A stretch of 36,661 nucleotides of DNA from an uncultured Methylococcus sp. (GTDB lineage: Bacteria > Pseudomonadota > Gammaproteobacteria > Methylococcales > Methylococcaceae): positions 1-36,661 of the forward strand of contig CAILMG010000158.1 in NCBI GenBank assembly GCA_903835265.1, read 5' to 3'. A program made the translations under genes and the position numbers. Below, piece by piece: positions 1 to 11,000 of this stretch (its first letter is position 1; each line of letters starts with the position of its first letter). Under the pieces are notes generated by a model. It saw only the letters and a program-made list of their open reading frames with translations, searched no databases and was not told the origin of the DNA.

Positions 1-2
1 CG

Positions 3-320
3 CATGTCCTCAATAAAATAGAGGCGCCTATTTATCGCCAGCTCACGGTTGAGACGCTCATGACCTTAGCCGCCATTTTTGAGGCGCATCCTGATTTTAG
101 AATCAATGATACGATCGTCATCGACATTCTTTTAGGACATGCCGTCAGACTAGATTGGCTCTCCTCACACCCTGAACATGAAGCCGATTATGGACAGCAC
201 GTCGCCCAAGCCTGGGAGCACCTTTATCACCTCGATCCCAGCCAACTGGGAGAGGCTATTGTGCACGCACTGAATTACCTGATGACGCTTGATAACAGCT
301 TGAAGGAGACTAACCCATGA
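3..320 (+). CDS. C-terminal part of a probable GH15 / phosphorylase-kinase-alpha-like protein (partial, runs off left edge)
   Basis: The reading frame is open from the left edge (first full codon at base 3) to a TGA at 318-320, so only about the last 105 residues are present. The ATG at 60 is probably internal. The stretch around IGHAVRLxW-like 'LLGHAVRLDWL', followed by an acidic helical tail, resembles the C-terminus of bacterial glycoside hydrolase family 15 proteins related to phosphorylase kinase alpha. I recall this resemblance from memory and have not confirmed it by a search. The stop overlaps the glk start (ATGA, 317-320), which suggests translational coupling. A role in alpha-glucan breakdown or its control would fit glk and glgC nearby, but that is inference. 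The N-terminal catalytic part is outside the window. Confidence 0.55.
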   Translation, partial: HVLNKIEAPIYRQLTVETLMTLAAIFEAHPDFRINDTIVIDILLGHAVRLDWLSSHPEHEADYGQHVAQAWEHLYHLDPSQLGEAIVHALNYLMTLDNSLKETNP

Positions 321-1360
321 AGCTCGCTGGCGATATCGGGGGAACCAAAACCTCGCTAGCCTTAGTTGAAAAAGGATCAACGGGGCCTCTCATCTTGCGA
401 GATGAAACGTTTAGCAGTCGCCATTTCACTTCTTTTGATCAGCTTCTCGACGCTTTCGTTGGCTCGGATGAAGTCATCGAGGACGTCTGTCTTGGGATTG
501 CAGGCCCCATCATGAATGACGCCTGCAAGACCACCAACCTGCCTTGGAATATTGAAGCAGACGCCCTAAGAAAACGCCTTCAAACTCAAAAGGTCACTCT
601 TTTGAATGACCTTGAGGCCATGGCGCTCGGTATGCTTGAACTCCCTCATGAGGACTGGGTCACCTTGCAGGAAGGGGATGTTGCAGCGCTAGGGCACCGT
701 GCAGTCATCGCTGCTGGAACCGGGCTGGGCGAGTGTTTTTTGCACTGGGATGGGAAAGGTTTTCGAACCATGGCGACAGAAGGCGGACATGCCGACCTTG
801 CGAGCCAAAACGACCTTCAAGATGACCTTCTCCGCTATCTTCGCGGTCAGTTCCATCCCCATGTCAGTATTGAACGTATCCTCTCCGGGAGTGGCTTTGG
901 CGTCCTCTATGATTTCATCGTGACGACCCAAAGGGCTTCTGAATCCAGCAAGGTACCGGATGGGAACCTTATTGGAGGCGTCGATCGGAATGCGGTCATC
1001 TCACAGCTGGGTCTCGAAAAATTGGACCCTGCCTGTAGCCAAGCCCTCGATCTCTTTGTCGATCTCTTCGGCGCCGAGGCAGGTAACCTCGCGCTAAAAG
1101 GTTTGACCAAAGGAGGCGTCTACATCGGAGGCGGCATTGCACCAAAGATTTTGCCTGCCCTTCGCGATGGCCGCTTTATAGAGGCCTTTAGAGCCAAGGG
1201 ACGTTTCCGATCTCTTCTAGAAACGCTACCGGTTAAAGTGGCCACCAATCAAAGAGCCCCTCTGATCGGGGCGATGCACTATTGGATCCGCCAGGAAACA
1301 ACCGAAGAAGATGTCCCATCCCCTGGTCTCAGGCAGAGGCGGCCTGGGCCAATTGGGTGA
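317..1360 (+). CDS. glk: Glucokinase
   Basis: The product is a 347-residue cytoplasmic glucokinase that phosphorylates glucose to glucose-6-phosphate with ATP. The N-terminal phosphate-binding motif [16 protein letters not shown], the central [11 protein letters not shown] and the EGGHADLA loop are those of the Glk family (E. coli Glk is about 321 residues). The start overlaps the previous gene by 4 bases. The last residues, ending RQRRPGPIG, are an Arg/Pro/Gly-rich tail encoded where the gene overlaps the end of eda on the other strand. That tail is probably not part of the fold. The product feeds glucose-6-phosphate towards the Entner-Doudoroff enzymes beside it; zwf and pgl, needed to reach 6-phosphogluconate, are not in the window. 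Confidence 0.93.
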   Translation: MKLAGDIGGTKTSLALVEKGSTGPLILRDETFSSRHFTSFDQLLDAFVGSDEVIEDVCLGIAGPIMNDACKTTNLPWNIEADALRKRLQTQKVTLLNDLEAMALGMLELPHEDWVTLQEGDVAALGHRAVIAAGTGLGECFLHWDGKGFRTMATEGGHADLASQNDLQDDLLRYLRGQFHPHVSIERILSGSGFGVLYDFIVTTQRASESSKVPDGNLIGGVDRNAVISQLGLEKLDPACSQALDLFVDLFGAEAGNLALKGLTKGGVYIGGGIAPKILPALRDGRFIEAFRAKGRFRSLLETLPVKVATNQRAPLIGAMHYWIRQETTEEDVPSPGLRQRRPGPIG

Positions 1361-1943
1361 TCGCAGACCAATCCTTAGCTTTCACGAGCTCCCTGGGCGC
1401 AAGCCAGGATCCCCCGACGCACGCCACGTTGGATAGGGAGAGATAGGAACGATAGTTCTCAGGCGAGATCCCCCCGGTCGGACAGAATATGACCCCCGGG
1501 AGCGGTCCCTCAAAGGCCTTCAGCATCGGAATCCCGCCGGCCGCAGCGGCAGGAAAGAACTTGAACGCGCTCAGCCCACCATCAAGGCCCTGCATAATCT
1601 CAGACAGTGTTGCCACACCCGGAATCAGGGGGATGGGACTATCAGTCGCTGACCTTAGAAGGCTAGGCGTTAACCCAGGACTGATCGCGAAGGCCGCACC
1701 GGCGGCCTGGGCCTGATCCAGCTGCCGAGGATTTAATACCGTTCCTGCACCCACCACAGCGCCCTCAACGGCTTCTGCGATGTGGCGAATCGCCTCAAGG
1801 GCAATCGGCGTTCTGAGGGTGATTTCAAGGACCCGCACGCCACCTAAGACGAGCGCACGCGCCAACGGGATCGCATCGTGGAGATCGTCGATGACCATCA
1901 CCGGAATCACCGGGCCCATGGTCAGAATGTCTTTGGAATTCAT
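1329..1943 (-). CDS. eda: KDPG aldolase (2-keto-3-deoxy-6-phosphogluconate aldolase)
   Basis: The product is a 204-residue class I aldolase that splits 2-keto-3-deoxy-6-phosphogluconate into pyruvate and glyceraldehyde-3-phosphate, the last step of the Entner-Doudoroff pathway. It has the usual family length and motifs: E40 and R44 in VLEITLRTP, the GAGTVL strand, the Schiff-base lysine K128 in FKFFPA, and the phosphate-binding CPTGGI loop. The start has a GAGG ribosome site about 7 bases upstream. It lies 56 bases after edd on the same strand, so edd-eda is almost certainly one transcript. Its 3' end overlaps the 3' end of glk by 32 bases, tail to tail. Confidence 0.95.
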   Translation of the reverse strand: MNSKDILTMGPVIPVMVIDDLHDAIPLARALVLGGVRVLEITLRTPIALEAIRHIAEAVEGAVVGAGTVLNPRQLDQAQAAGAAFAISPGLTPSLLRSATDSPIPLIPGVATLSEIMQGLDGGLSAFKFFPAAAAGGIPMLKAFEGPLPGVIFCPTGGISPENYRSYLSLSNVACVGGSWLAPRELVKAKDWSAITQLAQAASA

Positions 1944-1999
1944 CAGTTACCTCGCGTGAAAGCCCCGAGTTGGGAGAGGAGAGAGCGTGGGGGCTTTCT

Positions 2000-3820
2000 T
2001 CAGTCCACTACAAAAAGGTTGCTGGCACCGGTCTCAGCCGTGGTAGCGCCAAGCCGGAAGCCACCAAACAGTTCACGACCCATCCCAATATGGTGATTAT
2101 CGGCAGAGCTCTCATCAGGAATTCGGCCATTGAACTCTGTTTCATCGACCAACACATTGACGATGCCAGCCATGATATCGAGATGGATAAGGTCGCCATT
2201 GCGGACTTTAGCCAAGGGTCCACCATTGATACATTCAGGGTACATATGAATCGCAGAAGGCACTTTACCGGAAGCGCCCGACATCCGGCCATCGGTTAAA
2301 AGCGCCACTTTAAAGCCGCGATCCTGCAGGAGCCCTAAGGCGGGTGTCAATTTGTGAAGTTCAGGCATCCCGTTCGATCGGGGCCCCTGAAACCTCAGAA
2401 CAGCGACAAAGTCCCTTTCAAGTTCACCCTGACGAAAAGCTTCAAGCATCTCCTCCTGATCATCAAACACCATAGCTGGGGCCTCGACGACCTGATGCTC
2501 TTCAGAAACGGCGGATACTTTTGAAATCCCGCGGCCGAGATTACCTCGCATCAGGTGGATTCCACCCACCGGTGCAAAGGGCTCTGCAACCCGACTGATC
2601 ACGAGAGGATTTCTTGATGCTTTAAGGGTATCGCGGTACTGGAGCGCACCGTCTTCAAGGATAGGCTCTTCAACATATTGCTGCATGCCGCGTTGATCCC
2701 CAACGGTCAGAATATCGCCATGCAGCAGGCCATTGTCTAAAAGCTCCCGGATCACCATAGCCATCCCACCGGCATGGTGAAATTCATTCACATCGGCCGG
2801 ACCATTCGGGTAAATACGGGCGATCAAGGGAATGACTTTGGAGAGATTGTCGAAATCGTTCCAGTTGATAATGATGCCGGCCATACGGGCGATAGCAACC
2901 AGATGCATCGTGTGATTGGTGGAGCCACCGGTGGCAAGGAGACCGATAATGGCATTGATAATGGCTTTTTCATCAACGACATGGCCGATCGGCCGATAAT
3001 CTTGGCCACGGGCGGTAAACCCTAGCACCTGCGCGGCGGCCTTTTCCGTCAAACGTTCCCGGAGCGCGGTATAAGGGTTAACAAAAGAACTCCCTGGGAG
3101 ATGGAGACCCATGATCTCCATCATCATCTGGTTGCTATTGGCCGTTCCATAAAAGGTACAGGTCCCTGGGCTGTGGTAGGACTTCGATTCAGAATCTAGT
3201 AATTCTTCGCGCGACAGTTTGCCTTCCGCATATTTTTGACGGGCCCTGGCTTTTTCCTTGTTGGTGATGCCGCTGGGCATAGGACCCGCAGGAATGAAGA
3301 TCCCCGGCAAATGACCAAATGAGAGCGCTCCCATCAGAAGTCCCGGAACAATTTTGTCACAGACACCGAGGTATAACGCCCCGTCAAACATGTTGTGGCT
3401 TAGGCTAATCACCGTCGACATCGCAATCACGTCGCGACTAAACAAGGACATTTCCATGCCAGGAAATCCCTGCGTAATGCCATCGCACATCGCCGGCACA
3501 CCCCCTGCGAACTGGCTGACCCCGCCCGCCGCATCGATGGCCGCCTTGATCTGTTCAGGGGCCATGCGGTAAGGCTCATGCGCCGACAACATGTCGTTGT
3601 ATGAGGAAACGATCGCGATATTGGGTTTCGTATCCGCTTTAAGATCGGCTTTTTCAGCAGCACTGCAGGCCGCAAATCCATGCGCCAAATTGCCACAACC
3701 CAAAACCTTGCGGGAAGGCCAAACAGCGCGAGCGTGTTCAATACGCTCCAGATAGGTCTCGCGGGTTCGGTGACTGCGATCAATCACTTCGCGAGTAATT
3801 TTTTCAAGCTGTGGATGCAT
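2000..3820 (-). CDS. edd: 6-phosphogluconate dehydratase
   Basis: The product is a 606-residue dehydratase that converts 6-phosphogluconate to KDPG, the committed step of the Entner-Doudoroff pathway. The length matches E. coli Edd (603). It belongs to the IlvD/Edd family of iron-sulfur enzymes. Visible family signatures are [12 protein letters not shown] near the N-terminus, the [16 protein letters not shown] block, [15 protein letters not shown], and [20 protein letters not shown] near the C-terminus; the cysteines in the second and third are the expected cluster ligands. A GGGGG stretch about 7 bases before the ATG can serve as ribosome site. It is the first gene of the edd-eda pair. The 191 bases between it and glgC show no clear promoter to me. 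Confidence 0.96.
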   Translation of the reverse strand: MHPQLEKITREVIDRSHRTRETYLERIEHARAVWPSRKVLGCGNLAHGFAACSAAEKADLKADTKPNIAIVSSYNDMLSAHEPYRMAPEQIKAAIDAAGGVSQFAGGVPAMCDGITQGFPGMEMSLFSRDVIAMSTVISLSHNMFDGALYLGVCDKIVPGLLMGALSFGHLPGIFIPAGPMPSGITNKEKARARQKYAEGKLSREELLDSESKSYHSPGTCTFYGTANSNQMMMEIMGLHLPGSSFVNPYTALRERLTEKAAAQVLGFTARGQDYRPIGHVVDEKAIINAIIGLLATGGSTNHTMHLVAIARMAGIIINWNDFDNLSKVIPLIARIYPNGPADVNEFHHAGGMAMVIRELLDNGLLHGDILTVGDQRGMQQYVEEPILEDGALQYRDTLKASRNPLVISRVAEPFAPVGGIHLMRGNLGRGISKVSAVSEEHQVVEAPAMVFDDQEEMLEAFRQGELERDFVAVLRFQGPRSNGMPELHKLTPALGLLQDRGFKVALLTDGRMSGASGKVPSAIHMYPECINGGPLAKVRNGDLIHLDIMAGIVNVLVDETEFNGRIPDESSADNHHIGMGRELFGGFRLGATTAETGASNLFVVD

Positions 3821-4011
3821 AGGAAACCCCCAACGTCATCAATTGAAAATCCATCATGAGTCTTCATCTTCGATGGAAAGGCGCATAAGACAAGAAGCAT
3901 GAACTCCCCATGCCTGAACCGTCCAACATCGGTGAAGCGGCGTCAAACAAACCCGGGATGGCGCGTGCACCATCTTTGAGGGGGAATCGCACCATCGAGG
4001 GCCTAAAACCA

Positions 4012-5238
4012 TCAAGCAGGGTCGAAGCGATAACCCCGAGGCACCACGATGATGCCCTCATCTGAAACCGTGAACAGGTGTTGATCCCTCTGGCGATCGA
4101 CACCAATGGTCGTTCCAGGTGGGATATCGACATACTTGTCGATGATACAACGGCGGAGAACCGCACCTTCACCCACCGTCACATGATCGAAAAGGACAGA
4201 ATCTTCGACCAGAGCGCCCTCACCGACTCGAACTCTCGAGGCGAGGATAGAGCGCTTAACGATCGCCCCCATCAGCAAGGCCCCTGCACCCAGGATGGAA
4301 TCGACCAAGAGACCCTCGGCGCCCGAAGGGCCAGGAACCATTCTCGCTGGCGGATTCTGGCCATGATAAGTTCTGATTCCCCAGTTCTCTTGGTAGAGAT
4401 CGAGGGGCGGCAGCGGCTTCAATAAGTCCATATTGGCCTCATAAAAAGCATCAATAGTGCCGACATCGCGCCAGTAATAATCGGCGCTCACGCGGCCCTT
4501 CGAACCGCCGAAGGCATAGCCATAGACGCGATCGCGTTGAATCATTCGGGGAATAATGTCCTTACCGAAATCATGATCTGAGGTCAGGTCCAGGTTATCG
4601 TCCGCCAAGGCCTTGCACAACACCTCCTTGGAGAACACGTAGATCCCCATAGAGACCAAAGCGGTCGCCGTATCGCCAGGCACCGTAAAGGGATTATGAG
4701 GTTTTTCCTGAAACTCGATAATCCGCTCATCATGATCAATACCCATCACCCCAAAGGCACTGGCTTGGCTCACCGGGACCTTCATACAGGCAATCGAAAG
4801 ATCGGCCGATCGCTCCCGGTGGAGAGCGATCATGGCCGCATAGTCCATACGGTAGATGTGATCTCCGGCGAGAATGAGCACCTGATCAGCCGTACTGCGT
4901 TCAATCAGATATAGATTCTGATGAAGCGCATCGGCCGTCCCTGCGTACCAGGAATCACTGGTGCGCATCTGCGGCGGCACAATCGTAATGTATTCTCCGC
5001 ACTCAGGATTGAAAATACTCCAGCCATCCCTCAAATGGCGGTGGAGGGACTGCGATTTATACTGGGTCATGACCAATATCTTGCGGAGCCCCGAATGCAA
5101 ACAGTTGGACAATGAAAAATCGATGACCCGGTATTTACCGCCGAATGGGACGGCCGGTTTGGCGCGATCGGCGGTTAATGGATGCAACCGAGCACCCTGT
5201 CCACCCGCAAGCAATATAGTCAGCGTATTATTTGGCAT
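4012..5238 (-). CDS. glgC: Glucose-1-phosphate adenylyltransferase (ADP-glucose pyrophosphorylase)
   Basis: The product is 408 residues and makes ADP-glucose from glucose-1-phosphate and ATP, the committed and allosterically controlled step of bacterial glycogen synthesis. The nucleotidyltransferase signature LLAGGQGARLHPLTADRAKP, with PAVPFGGKYRVIDF after it, is at the N-terminus. WYAGTADALHQN and the IIEFQEKP block follow, then the left-handed beta-helix C-terminal domain with repeated hexapeptides. I chose the ATG at 5238 because the family begins here and AGGGAG lies upstream; the frame is open 48 codons further but that extension has no family similarity. It is divergent from kdgK across 132 bases. 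Storage of glucose would balance the catabolic genes around it. Confidence 0.95.
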   Translation of the reverse strand: MPNNTLTILLAGGQGARLHPLTADRAKPAVPFGGKYRVIDFSLSNCLHSGLRKILVMTQYKSQSLHRHLRDGWSIFNPECGEYITIVPPQMRTSDSWYAGTADALHQNLYLIERSTADQVLILAGDHIYRMDYAAMIALHRERSADLSIACMKVPVSQASAFGVMGIDHDERIIEFQEKPHNPFTVPGDTATALVSMGIYVFSKEVLCKALADDNLDLTSDHDFGKDIIPRMIQRDRVYGYAFGGSKGRVSADYYWRDVGTIDAFYEANMDLLKPLPPLDLYQENWGIRTYHGQNPPARMVPGPSGAEGLLVDSILGAGALLMGAIVKRSILASRVRVGEGALVEDSVLFDHVTVGEGAVLRRCIIDKYVDIPPGTTIGVDRQRDQHLFTVSDEGIIVVPRGYRFDPA

Positions 5239-5370
5239 GAAGTCGTTATCGCTCCCTGAAAACGGTCGGTGTGATCGTGAGATCATCCCCCATGAAGTGA
5301 TTCGCTTTTTTAACAAGCACGATTCGGGCCGACACGGTCTGTATCTCCCTTTATCTCCCACCATCACAAG

Positions 5371-6312
5371 ATGACTGTCCACCAGCGGCGCTATGACGTC
5401 ATCACTTTAGGCGAGGGCTTGGTCGAGTTTAACCAAACCTCAGCCAGCGCTGCCACCTACCTCCAGGGCTTCGGTGGAGACACCTCGAATGTGGCGATCG
5501 CTGCCGCTCGGCAAGGGGCCCGCGTGGGCTATCTGTCTCGCCTGGGCGCCGATGATTTTGGTGCGATGCTCAAACAACTGTGGGATCGAGAAGGTATCGA
5601 TACGACCTATGTCAGCATCGATAAAGAAGCCCCCACGGGTCTCTACTTTATTACGCATGGTCCGAGTGGCCATCGGTTCAGCTACCGACGACAGGGCAGT
5701 GCGGCCAGCTTGATGAACGCCGAGATTCTCGCGGGAGACATGATCCAAAGCGCCTGGATGCTCCATCTATCGGGCATCAGTCAAGCCATTAGTTCTTCCG
5801 CTGAAACCGTCGTTCGGCAGGCGGTGGATCTCGCGAAGAAAGCGGGCACCCAGATCTCTTATGACACCAATTACCGCCCTCGCCTCTGGTCCCCTGACCA
5901 TGCCCTCAAGGCCCTTCTTGAGATCCTCCCGTTGACGGACCTTTTTCTACCGAGCATGGAAGACCTCCGCCTGCTGACGGGGCTTAAGGACCCTTTTGCT
6001 GTGCTGGAATGGTCCCGTCAGCACGGTGCCCGAAGGACCATCCTGAAACGGGGCCCTGAAGGTGTCTTGGTCGATGACCAGGGAGACATCCAGATCCTTT
6101 CTGGACACGCCGTGAATACCATTGACGCCAGTGGTGCCGGCGACTGCTTTGTCGGGTGCCTACTAGCCCGCCTCAGTCTCGGCGACACCCTGTTAGATGC
6201 GGCCGCCTATGGCAATGCAGCGGCCGCTCTATCAACCGAGGGATTCGGCGCTGTGGCACCGATTCCTTCGAGCCCCGAGGTCCGAGTAAAGCTCCTTTTG
6301 CACCATGACTAA
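5371..6312 (+). CDS. kdgK: 2-keto-3-deoxygluconate kinase (PfkB family)
   Basis: The product is a 313-residue PfkB/ribokinase-family sugar kinase. The GFGGDTSNVAIAAARQG block, the YRRQGSAAS substrate loop, and DTNYRPRLW are typical of KDG kinases rather than fructokinases or ribokinases. IDASGAGDCF carries the catalytic base D258 and the anion hole. It would phosphorylate 2-keto-3-deoxygluconate to KDPG, the substrate of Eda encoded nearby, so sugars entering as KDG (for example from uronate or a semi-phosphorylative route) could join the same pathway. No good ribosome site precedes the ATG. The substrate call rests on motifs and context; a fructokinase is the main alternative. Confidence 0.8.
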   Translation: MTVHQRRYDVITLGEGLVEFNQTSASAATYLQGFGGDTSNVAIAAARQGARVGYLSRLGADDFGAMLKQLWDREGIDTTYVSIDKEAPTGLYFITHGPSGHRFSYRRQGSAASLMNAEILAGDMIQSAWMLHLSGISQAISSSAETVVRQAVDLAKKAGTQISYDTNYRPRLWSPDHALKALLEILPLTDLFLPSMEDLRLLTGLKDPFAVLEWSRQHGARRTILKRGPEGVLVDDQGDIQILSGHAVNTIDASGAGDCFVGCLLARLSLGDTLLDAAAYGNAAAALSTEGFGAVAPIPSSPEVRVKLLLHHD

Positions 6313-6516
6313 GACGTGCCGCCTTTTTTTGGGCAGGCGGGTGATCTTCTGAGGCCAATCATCGTCATCCGCCCCCAACAACGCGGCTTGAGGGGTGGTT
6401 ATCGTCGGCCTAAATCCTGCATGATAAAAAGCGCTGTGCAAAAGGGTATCGCCGAATCAGAGTCCTTTTAAGCCAGCATCCATGTCGATTTGCCGATGAC
6501 ACCAGAGGGAAACACC

Positions 6517-7812
6517 ATGCCGAGCCCAAATACCATTTGCCTGTCCGATCCACAGCAAACCCTTTGTTCGCTGCCGATTCATACCGGTTCGATGGGGCCC
6601 GAAGTCATCGATGTCCAGACCCTCTACAAAGAAACGGGAAAATTCACTTACGACCCTGGCTTTAACTCAACGGCCAGTTGCCGGTCTCAGATTACTTTCA
6701 TCGACGGCGAAGAAGGCGTTCTCCTCTACCGAGGGTACCCCATCGAACAACTCGCCGAGACCTCTCATTTTCTCGAGGTCTGTTATCTCCTCCTCCATGG
6801 TGACCTCCCAACGCCAGAGGCCCAAAAGGCCTTCGAGCATGACATCACGATGCACACGATGGTCCATGACCAGCTCACCAATTTTTTTAAAGGTTTTCGG
6901 CGCGATGCGCATCCGATGGCCATCATGGTGGGTGTCGTGGGCGCTCTGTCGGCCTTCTATCATGAAGCGCTCGATATCCGATCCAAAGCCGATCGCGAGA
7001 TGGCGGCGATCCGTCTCATCGCCAAAGTGCCAACGATTGCTGCGATGTGCCACAAATACAGCACTGGCATGCCGTTCATGTACCCACAGAATCAACTTGG
7101 ATATGCGGAGAATTTTCTTCGGATGATGCACGCCACGCCATGCGATCACTATGCGGCTAACCCCGTGCTGGTCCAGGCGTTGGATCGTATCCTGATCCTC
7201 CACGCCGATCATGAGCAGAATGCCTCGACATCGACGGTTCGGGTCGCAGGATCCAGTGGCGCCAATCCCTATGCCTGTGTGGCCGCAGGCATTGCCTGCT
7301 TGTGGGGAGCCGCCCATGGCGGCGCCAATGAATCCGTCCTTCATATGCTGCGGACGATTGGCGATAGCTCGAGGATTCCAGAGTTCCTAGCAAAGGCCAA
7401 GGATAAAAACGACCCTTTCCGTCTGATGGGCTTTGGCCACCGGGTCTACAAAAATTTTGATCCCCGCGCCAAGCTGATGCGAAAGACCTGCCATGAAGTG
7501 CTTGATGCTTTGGACCTCCATGACAGCGCCCTCTTTAAGTTGGCCATCGAACTTGAACAGATTGCCCTCGAAGATGAGTACTTCAACAGCCGTAAACTCT
7601 ACCCCAATGTGGATTTCTATTCCGGCATCGTGCTGCATGCCCTCGGCATTCCTACCAACATGTTTACCGCCCTCTTTGCCATGGGACGAACGGTGGGCTG
7701 GATTGCCCATTGGGACGAAATGATTTCAGACCCTGAACACCGTATTGCACGCCCTCGCCAGCTTTACACAGGGCCTGGACGCCGGAATGTCCCTGGGTTT
7801 CAGCCATCTTGA
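6517..7812 (+). CDS. gltA: Citrate synthase (type II)
   Basis: The product is 431 residues and condenses oxaloacetate with acetyl-CoA to form citrate. It has the length of the hexameric, NADH-sensitive type II enzymes (E. coli GltA 427). Active-site blocks are present: [11 protein letters not shown] (first catalytic His), [16 protein letters not shown] (second His) and NVDFYSGI (Asp). The frame is open further upstream from a TTG at 6490 and an ATG at 6496, but GAGGGA at 6504-6509 sits 7 bases before the ATG at 6517, which decides the start. It appears to be a single-gene unit between kdgK and gltB. Confidence 0.95.
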   Translation: MPSPNTICLSDPQQTLCSLPIHTGSMGPEVIDVQTLYKETGKFTYDPGFNSTASCRSQITFIDGEEGVLLYRGYPIEQLAETSHFLEVCYLLLHGDLPTPEAQKAFEHDITMHTMVHDQLTNFFKGFRRDAHPMAIMVGVVGALSAFYHEALDIRSKADREMAAIRLIAKVPTIAAMCHKYSTGMPFMYPQNQLGYAENFLRMMHATPCDHYAANPVLVQALDRILILHADHEQNASTSTVRVAGSSGANPYACVAAGIACLWGAAHGGANESVLHMLRTIGDSSRIPEFLAKAKDKNDPFRLMGFGHRVYKNFDPRAKLMRKTCHEVLDALDLHDSALFKLAIELEQIALEDEYFNSRKLYPNVDFYSGIVLHALGIPTNMFTALFAMGRTVGWIAHWDEMISDPEHRIARPRQLYTGPGRRNVPGFQPS

Positions 7813-7899
7813 GCCTCATGGTTTCGCTCAGATGAAGGGTTTGTCACCCCAAACGGTCTCGTTCGCCAGCGTCTTTAGATCAAGCAATGGGTATAAATC

Positions 7900-7928
7900 T
7901 TGAAAACTGGCCTCCAAACCTATATATT
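7900..7928 (+). promoter_or_regulatory. Probable sigma-70 promoter of gltB
   Basis: TTGAAA at 7900-7905 and TATATT at 7923-7928 are separated by 17 bases, each matching the consensus in 5 of 6 positions. Transcription would start near 7935 and leave a leader of about 165 bases before the gltB ATG. This is read from the sequence; no start site is known. Confidence 0.6.
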
Positions 7929-7953
7929 TTTCGGCCATTTGCTCGAGTGCCTG

Positions 7954-7969
7954 GCACCTTATCAGGTGC
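7954..7969 (+). promoter_or_regulatory. Short perfect hairpin in the gltB leader
   Basis: GCACCT (7954-7959) and AGGTGC (7964-7969) form a perfect 6-base stem with a 4-base TATC loop. It falls just downstream of the predicted gltB transcription start. No T-run follows on either strand, so it is not a simple terminator. It could be an operator or a leader structure, or chance. Confidence 0.35.
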
Positions 7970-8099
7970 TTCATAACAGGCCGCGATGGCTCCGAGTGCA
8001 AAAGCCCGCCGTTCAGCTTCAATCCATGTACTCTGTGTTGCATGCGATGCTGCTCAAGGTGAGCCGGCCATCCCATCAGGTTACCGACCGAGGTATTGA

Positions 8100-11000
8100 A
8101 TGAGTTTTAACGCGATTCCTGACAAGCAGGGTCTTTATGATCCACGTAATGAACATGACGCCTGTGGCGTTGGCTTTATTGCGCACATCAAGGGACATAA
8201 AAGCCATGAAATTGTCGCCAAGGGCCTTGAAATCCTTCGGAATCTGACCCACCGCGGCGCGGTCGGCGCTGATCCTCTGGCCGGGGATGGTGCCGGCATC
8301 CTGATTCAGATGCCAGACCTATTTCTCCGTGCTGAAACCAGCGAGCTCGGATTTGCCCTCCCTGCCGAGGGACACTATGGCGTTGGGGTGATTTTCCTCC
8401 CTCAATCAGCGACGTTTAGAACGACCTGCGAACAGATTGTTGAAGAATTCATTGCGGCTGAAGGTCAGTCGGTGCTGGGTTGGCGGGATGTCCCCGTTGA
8501 ACGCGAAGGGCTGGGTGAGTCGGTCAAAGCCAGTGAACCCTTCATTCGACAGGTGTTTGTCGGCCGCGGCGCGAATTGTCAAGATCAGGACAGTTTCGAA
8601 CGAAAATTGTTTGTCATCCGGAAGCAAATCGACAACCGAATTCGAGACCTTAAACAGAATGAAAGTAAGATGTTCTACATCCCTTCGTTCTCGTCTCGAA
8701 CGCTTCTTTATAAAGGGATGCTCCTCGCCGATCAGGTGGGGACTTACTACCGCGATCTCACCGATGAACGGGTCATCTCGGCCTTGGCATTGGTTCATCA
8801 ACGTTTCTCGACGAATACCTTCCCCACTTGGGATCTGGCGCATCCATTCCGAATGATCGCTCACAATGGCGAGATCAATACCGTTCGGGGCAACATCAAC
8901 TGGATGGCCGCACGGCGTCATTCCATGTCATCGAGGATTTTAGGCGAGGACCTTGACAAGATCTGGCCCTTGATCGGCGAAGGCAAATCAGACTCGGCCT
9001 GTTTTGATAATGCCCTTGAACTCTTGGTCATGGGGGGATATTCCCTCGTTCACGCCATGATGCTCCTCATTCCGGAAGCCTGGGCGGGCAATCCGCTGAT
9101 GGATGATCAGCGTCGTGCCTTCTACGAATACCATTCGGCCCTGATGGAACCATGGGATGGCCCTGCGGCGGTGGCCTTTACCGATGGCCGTCAGATTGGG
9201 GCGACGCTGGATCGCAATGGTCTTCGCCCCGCTCGTTATCTGATCACCGACGACAACCATGTGGTTATGGCCTCAGAAATGGGCGTATTGACGATCCCTG
9301 AACACAAGATCGTCAAGAAGTGGCGCCTGCAGCCTGGCAAGATGTTCCTGATCGACATGGAACAGGGCCGCATTATCGACGATGCCGAAATTAAAAATGA
9401 ACTGGCTGCCAAAGCGCCCTATCAACAATGGTTAACCGACACCCAAATTCAACTTGAGAACCTGCCGGCTGAAATCTCCGCGATGCCTCCCGACAGTCAG
9501 ACCCTGATGGATCGGCAGCAGGCTTTTGGTTATACCCAGGAAGACATCAAGTTTTTCCTGACGCCGATGGCCCTTACCGGCCAGGAACCCGTTGGATCGA
9601 TGGGAACCGACGCTGCTTTGGCGGTCCTGTCAAAGCGCCCGCGCATGCTTTACGACTACTTCAAACAAGGCTTTGCGCAGGTGACCAACCCCGCGATTGA
9701 TCCGATCCGGGAAGAACTGGTGATGTCATTGGTCACCCATATCGGCCCGCGCCCGAACTTACTCAACCTTGACAATGCGGGCAGCCACCGCCGCCTTGAA
9801 GCGCATCAACCGATCCTGAGCAACAAAGATCTTGAAAAGATTCGGCGGATTGAAGCAAGGACGAACGGGGCGTTCAAAACCACGACCTTAAGTCTCTGTT
9901 ATCCCGTCGATCTCGGTGCATCGGGCATGGAAGAGGCCTTGGCGATCCTTTGCCGGAACGCCGAAAAGGCCGTCTTTGATGGCAACAATATCCTCATCAT
10001 TTCAGATCGTGCGATGGATGCCGAACACATCGCCATTCCTGCGCTCTTGGCCACCTCCACCGTTCATTACCACTTGATCCAAAAGGGGCTCCGCACGGAG
10101 GTTGGGCTGGTGGTTGAAACCGGTGAGGCCCGTGAAGTGCATCATTTTGCCCTGCTGGCGGGGTATGGCGCTGAAGCGATTAATCCTTATCTTGCGTTTG
10201 ATTCCCTGTCGGCACTGATCCATGAACTCCCTGAAAAGGTGAGTGCGGATGATGCCCATAAGCGGTATATCAAAGCCATCGGTAAAGCGCTCCTGAAGAT
10301 CATGTCGAAAATGGGTATTTCGACTTATCAATCCTACTGCGGGGCTCAGGTTTTCAATGCCGTGGGTCTGAGTGATGAGTTTCTTGCCTGTTACTTCGTC
10401 GGAACGAGTGCCACGACGGGTGGCGCCGGATTGAAGGAAATCGCCGCCGAGACTGTCACCCGCCATCGGCTGGCCTTCAGTGATGCCCCGATTTATCGTC
10501 ATGCCTTGGATGTCGGTGGTGAATATGCCTATCGCGTCCGCGGTGAGGATCACGTCTGGACTCCAGAAACCATCTCCAAGCTTCAACTGGCCACCCGGAC
10601 AAATAACTTCGAGACCTACCTCGACTATACCCGCTCCATCAATGAACAGAATGAGCGGTTTTTGACCCTTCGTGGCCTCCTCGATTTCAACTACGATCGA
10701 GTGGGGGTTCCACTTGAGGAAGTCGAATCGGCGAAAGACATTGTGAGGCGGTTTGCAACAGGCGCCATGAGCTTTGGCTCTATTTCCTACGAAGCCCATA
10801 CCACGCTTGCCATCGCGATGAACCGGATTGGCGGCAAATCCAATACCGGTGAAGGTGGTGAACTCCCGGAACGCTTCAAACCCTTGGCCAATGGCGACTC
10901 GATGCGCTCAGCCATCAAGCAGGTGGCTTCTGGGCGTTTTGGCGTCACGACGGAGTACCTGGTCAACGCCGATGACATCCAGATCAAGATCAGTCAGGGC

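Noticed and set aside
6312-6345. T-run and GC-rich repeat after kdgK as a terminator
   Set aside because: The T-run lies in the loop between CCGCC and GGCGG rather than after the stem, so it does not fit a Rho-independent terminator.
7953-7970. TGGCAC at the gltB leader as a sigma-54 promoter
   Set aside because: The -12 element is absent: the bases where TTGC should be read CAGG. The TGGCAC is part of the hairpin.
7828-8076. Minus-strand frame of 82 codons in the gltA-gltB gap
   Set aside because: It runs across a good plus-strand promoter and leader, has no ribosome site that I can see, and its sequence is not recognisable. Its end (WGDKPF) looks slightly protein-like, so a homology search would be a fair check.
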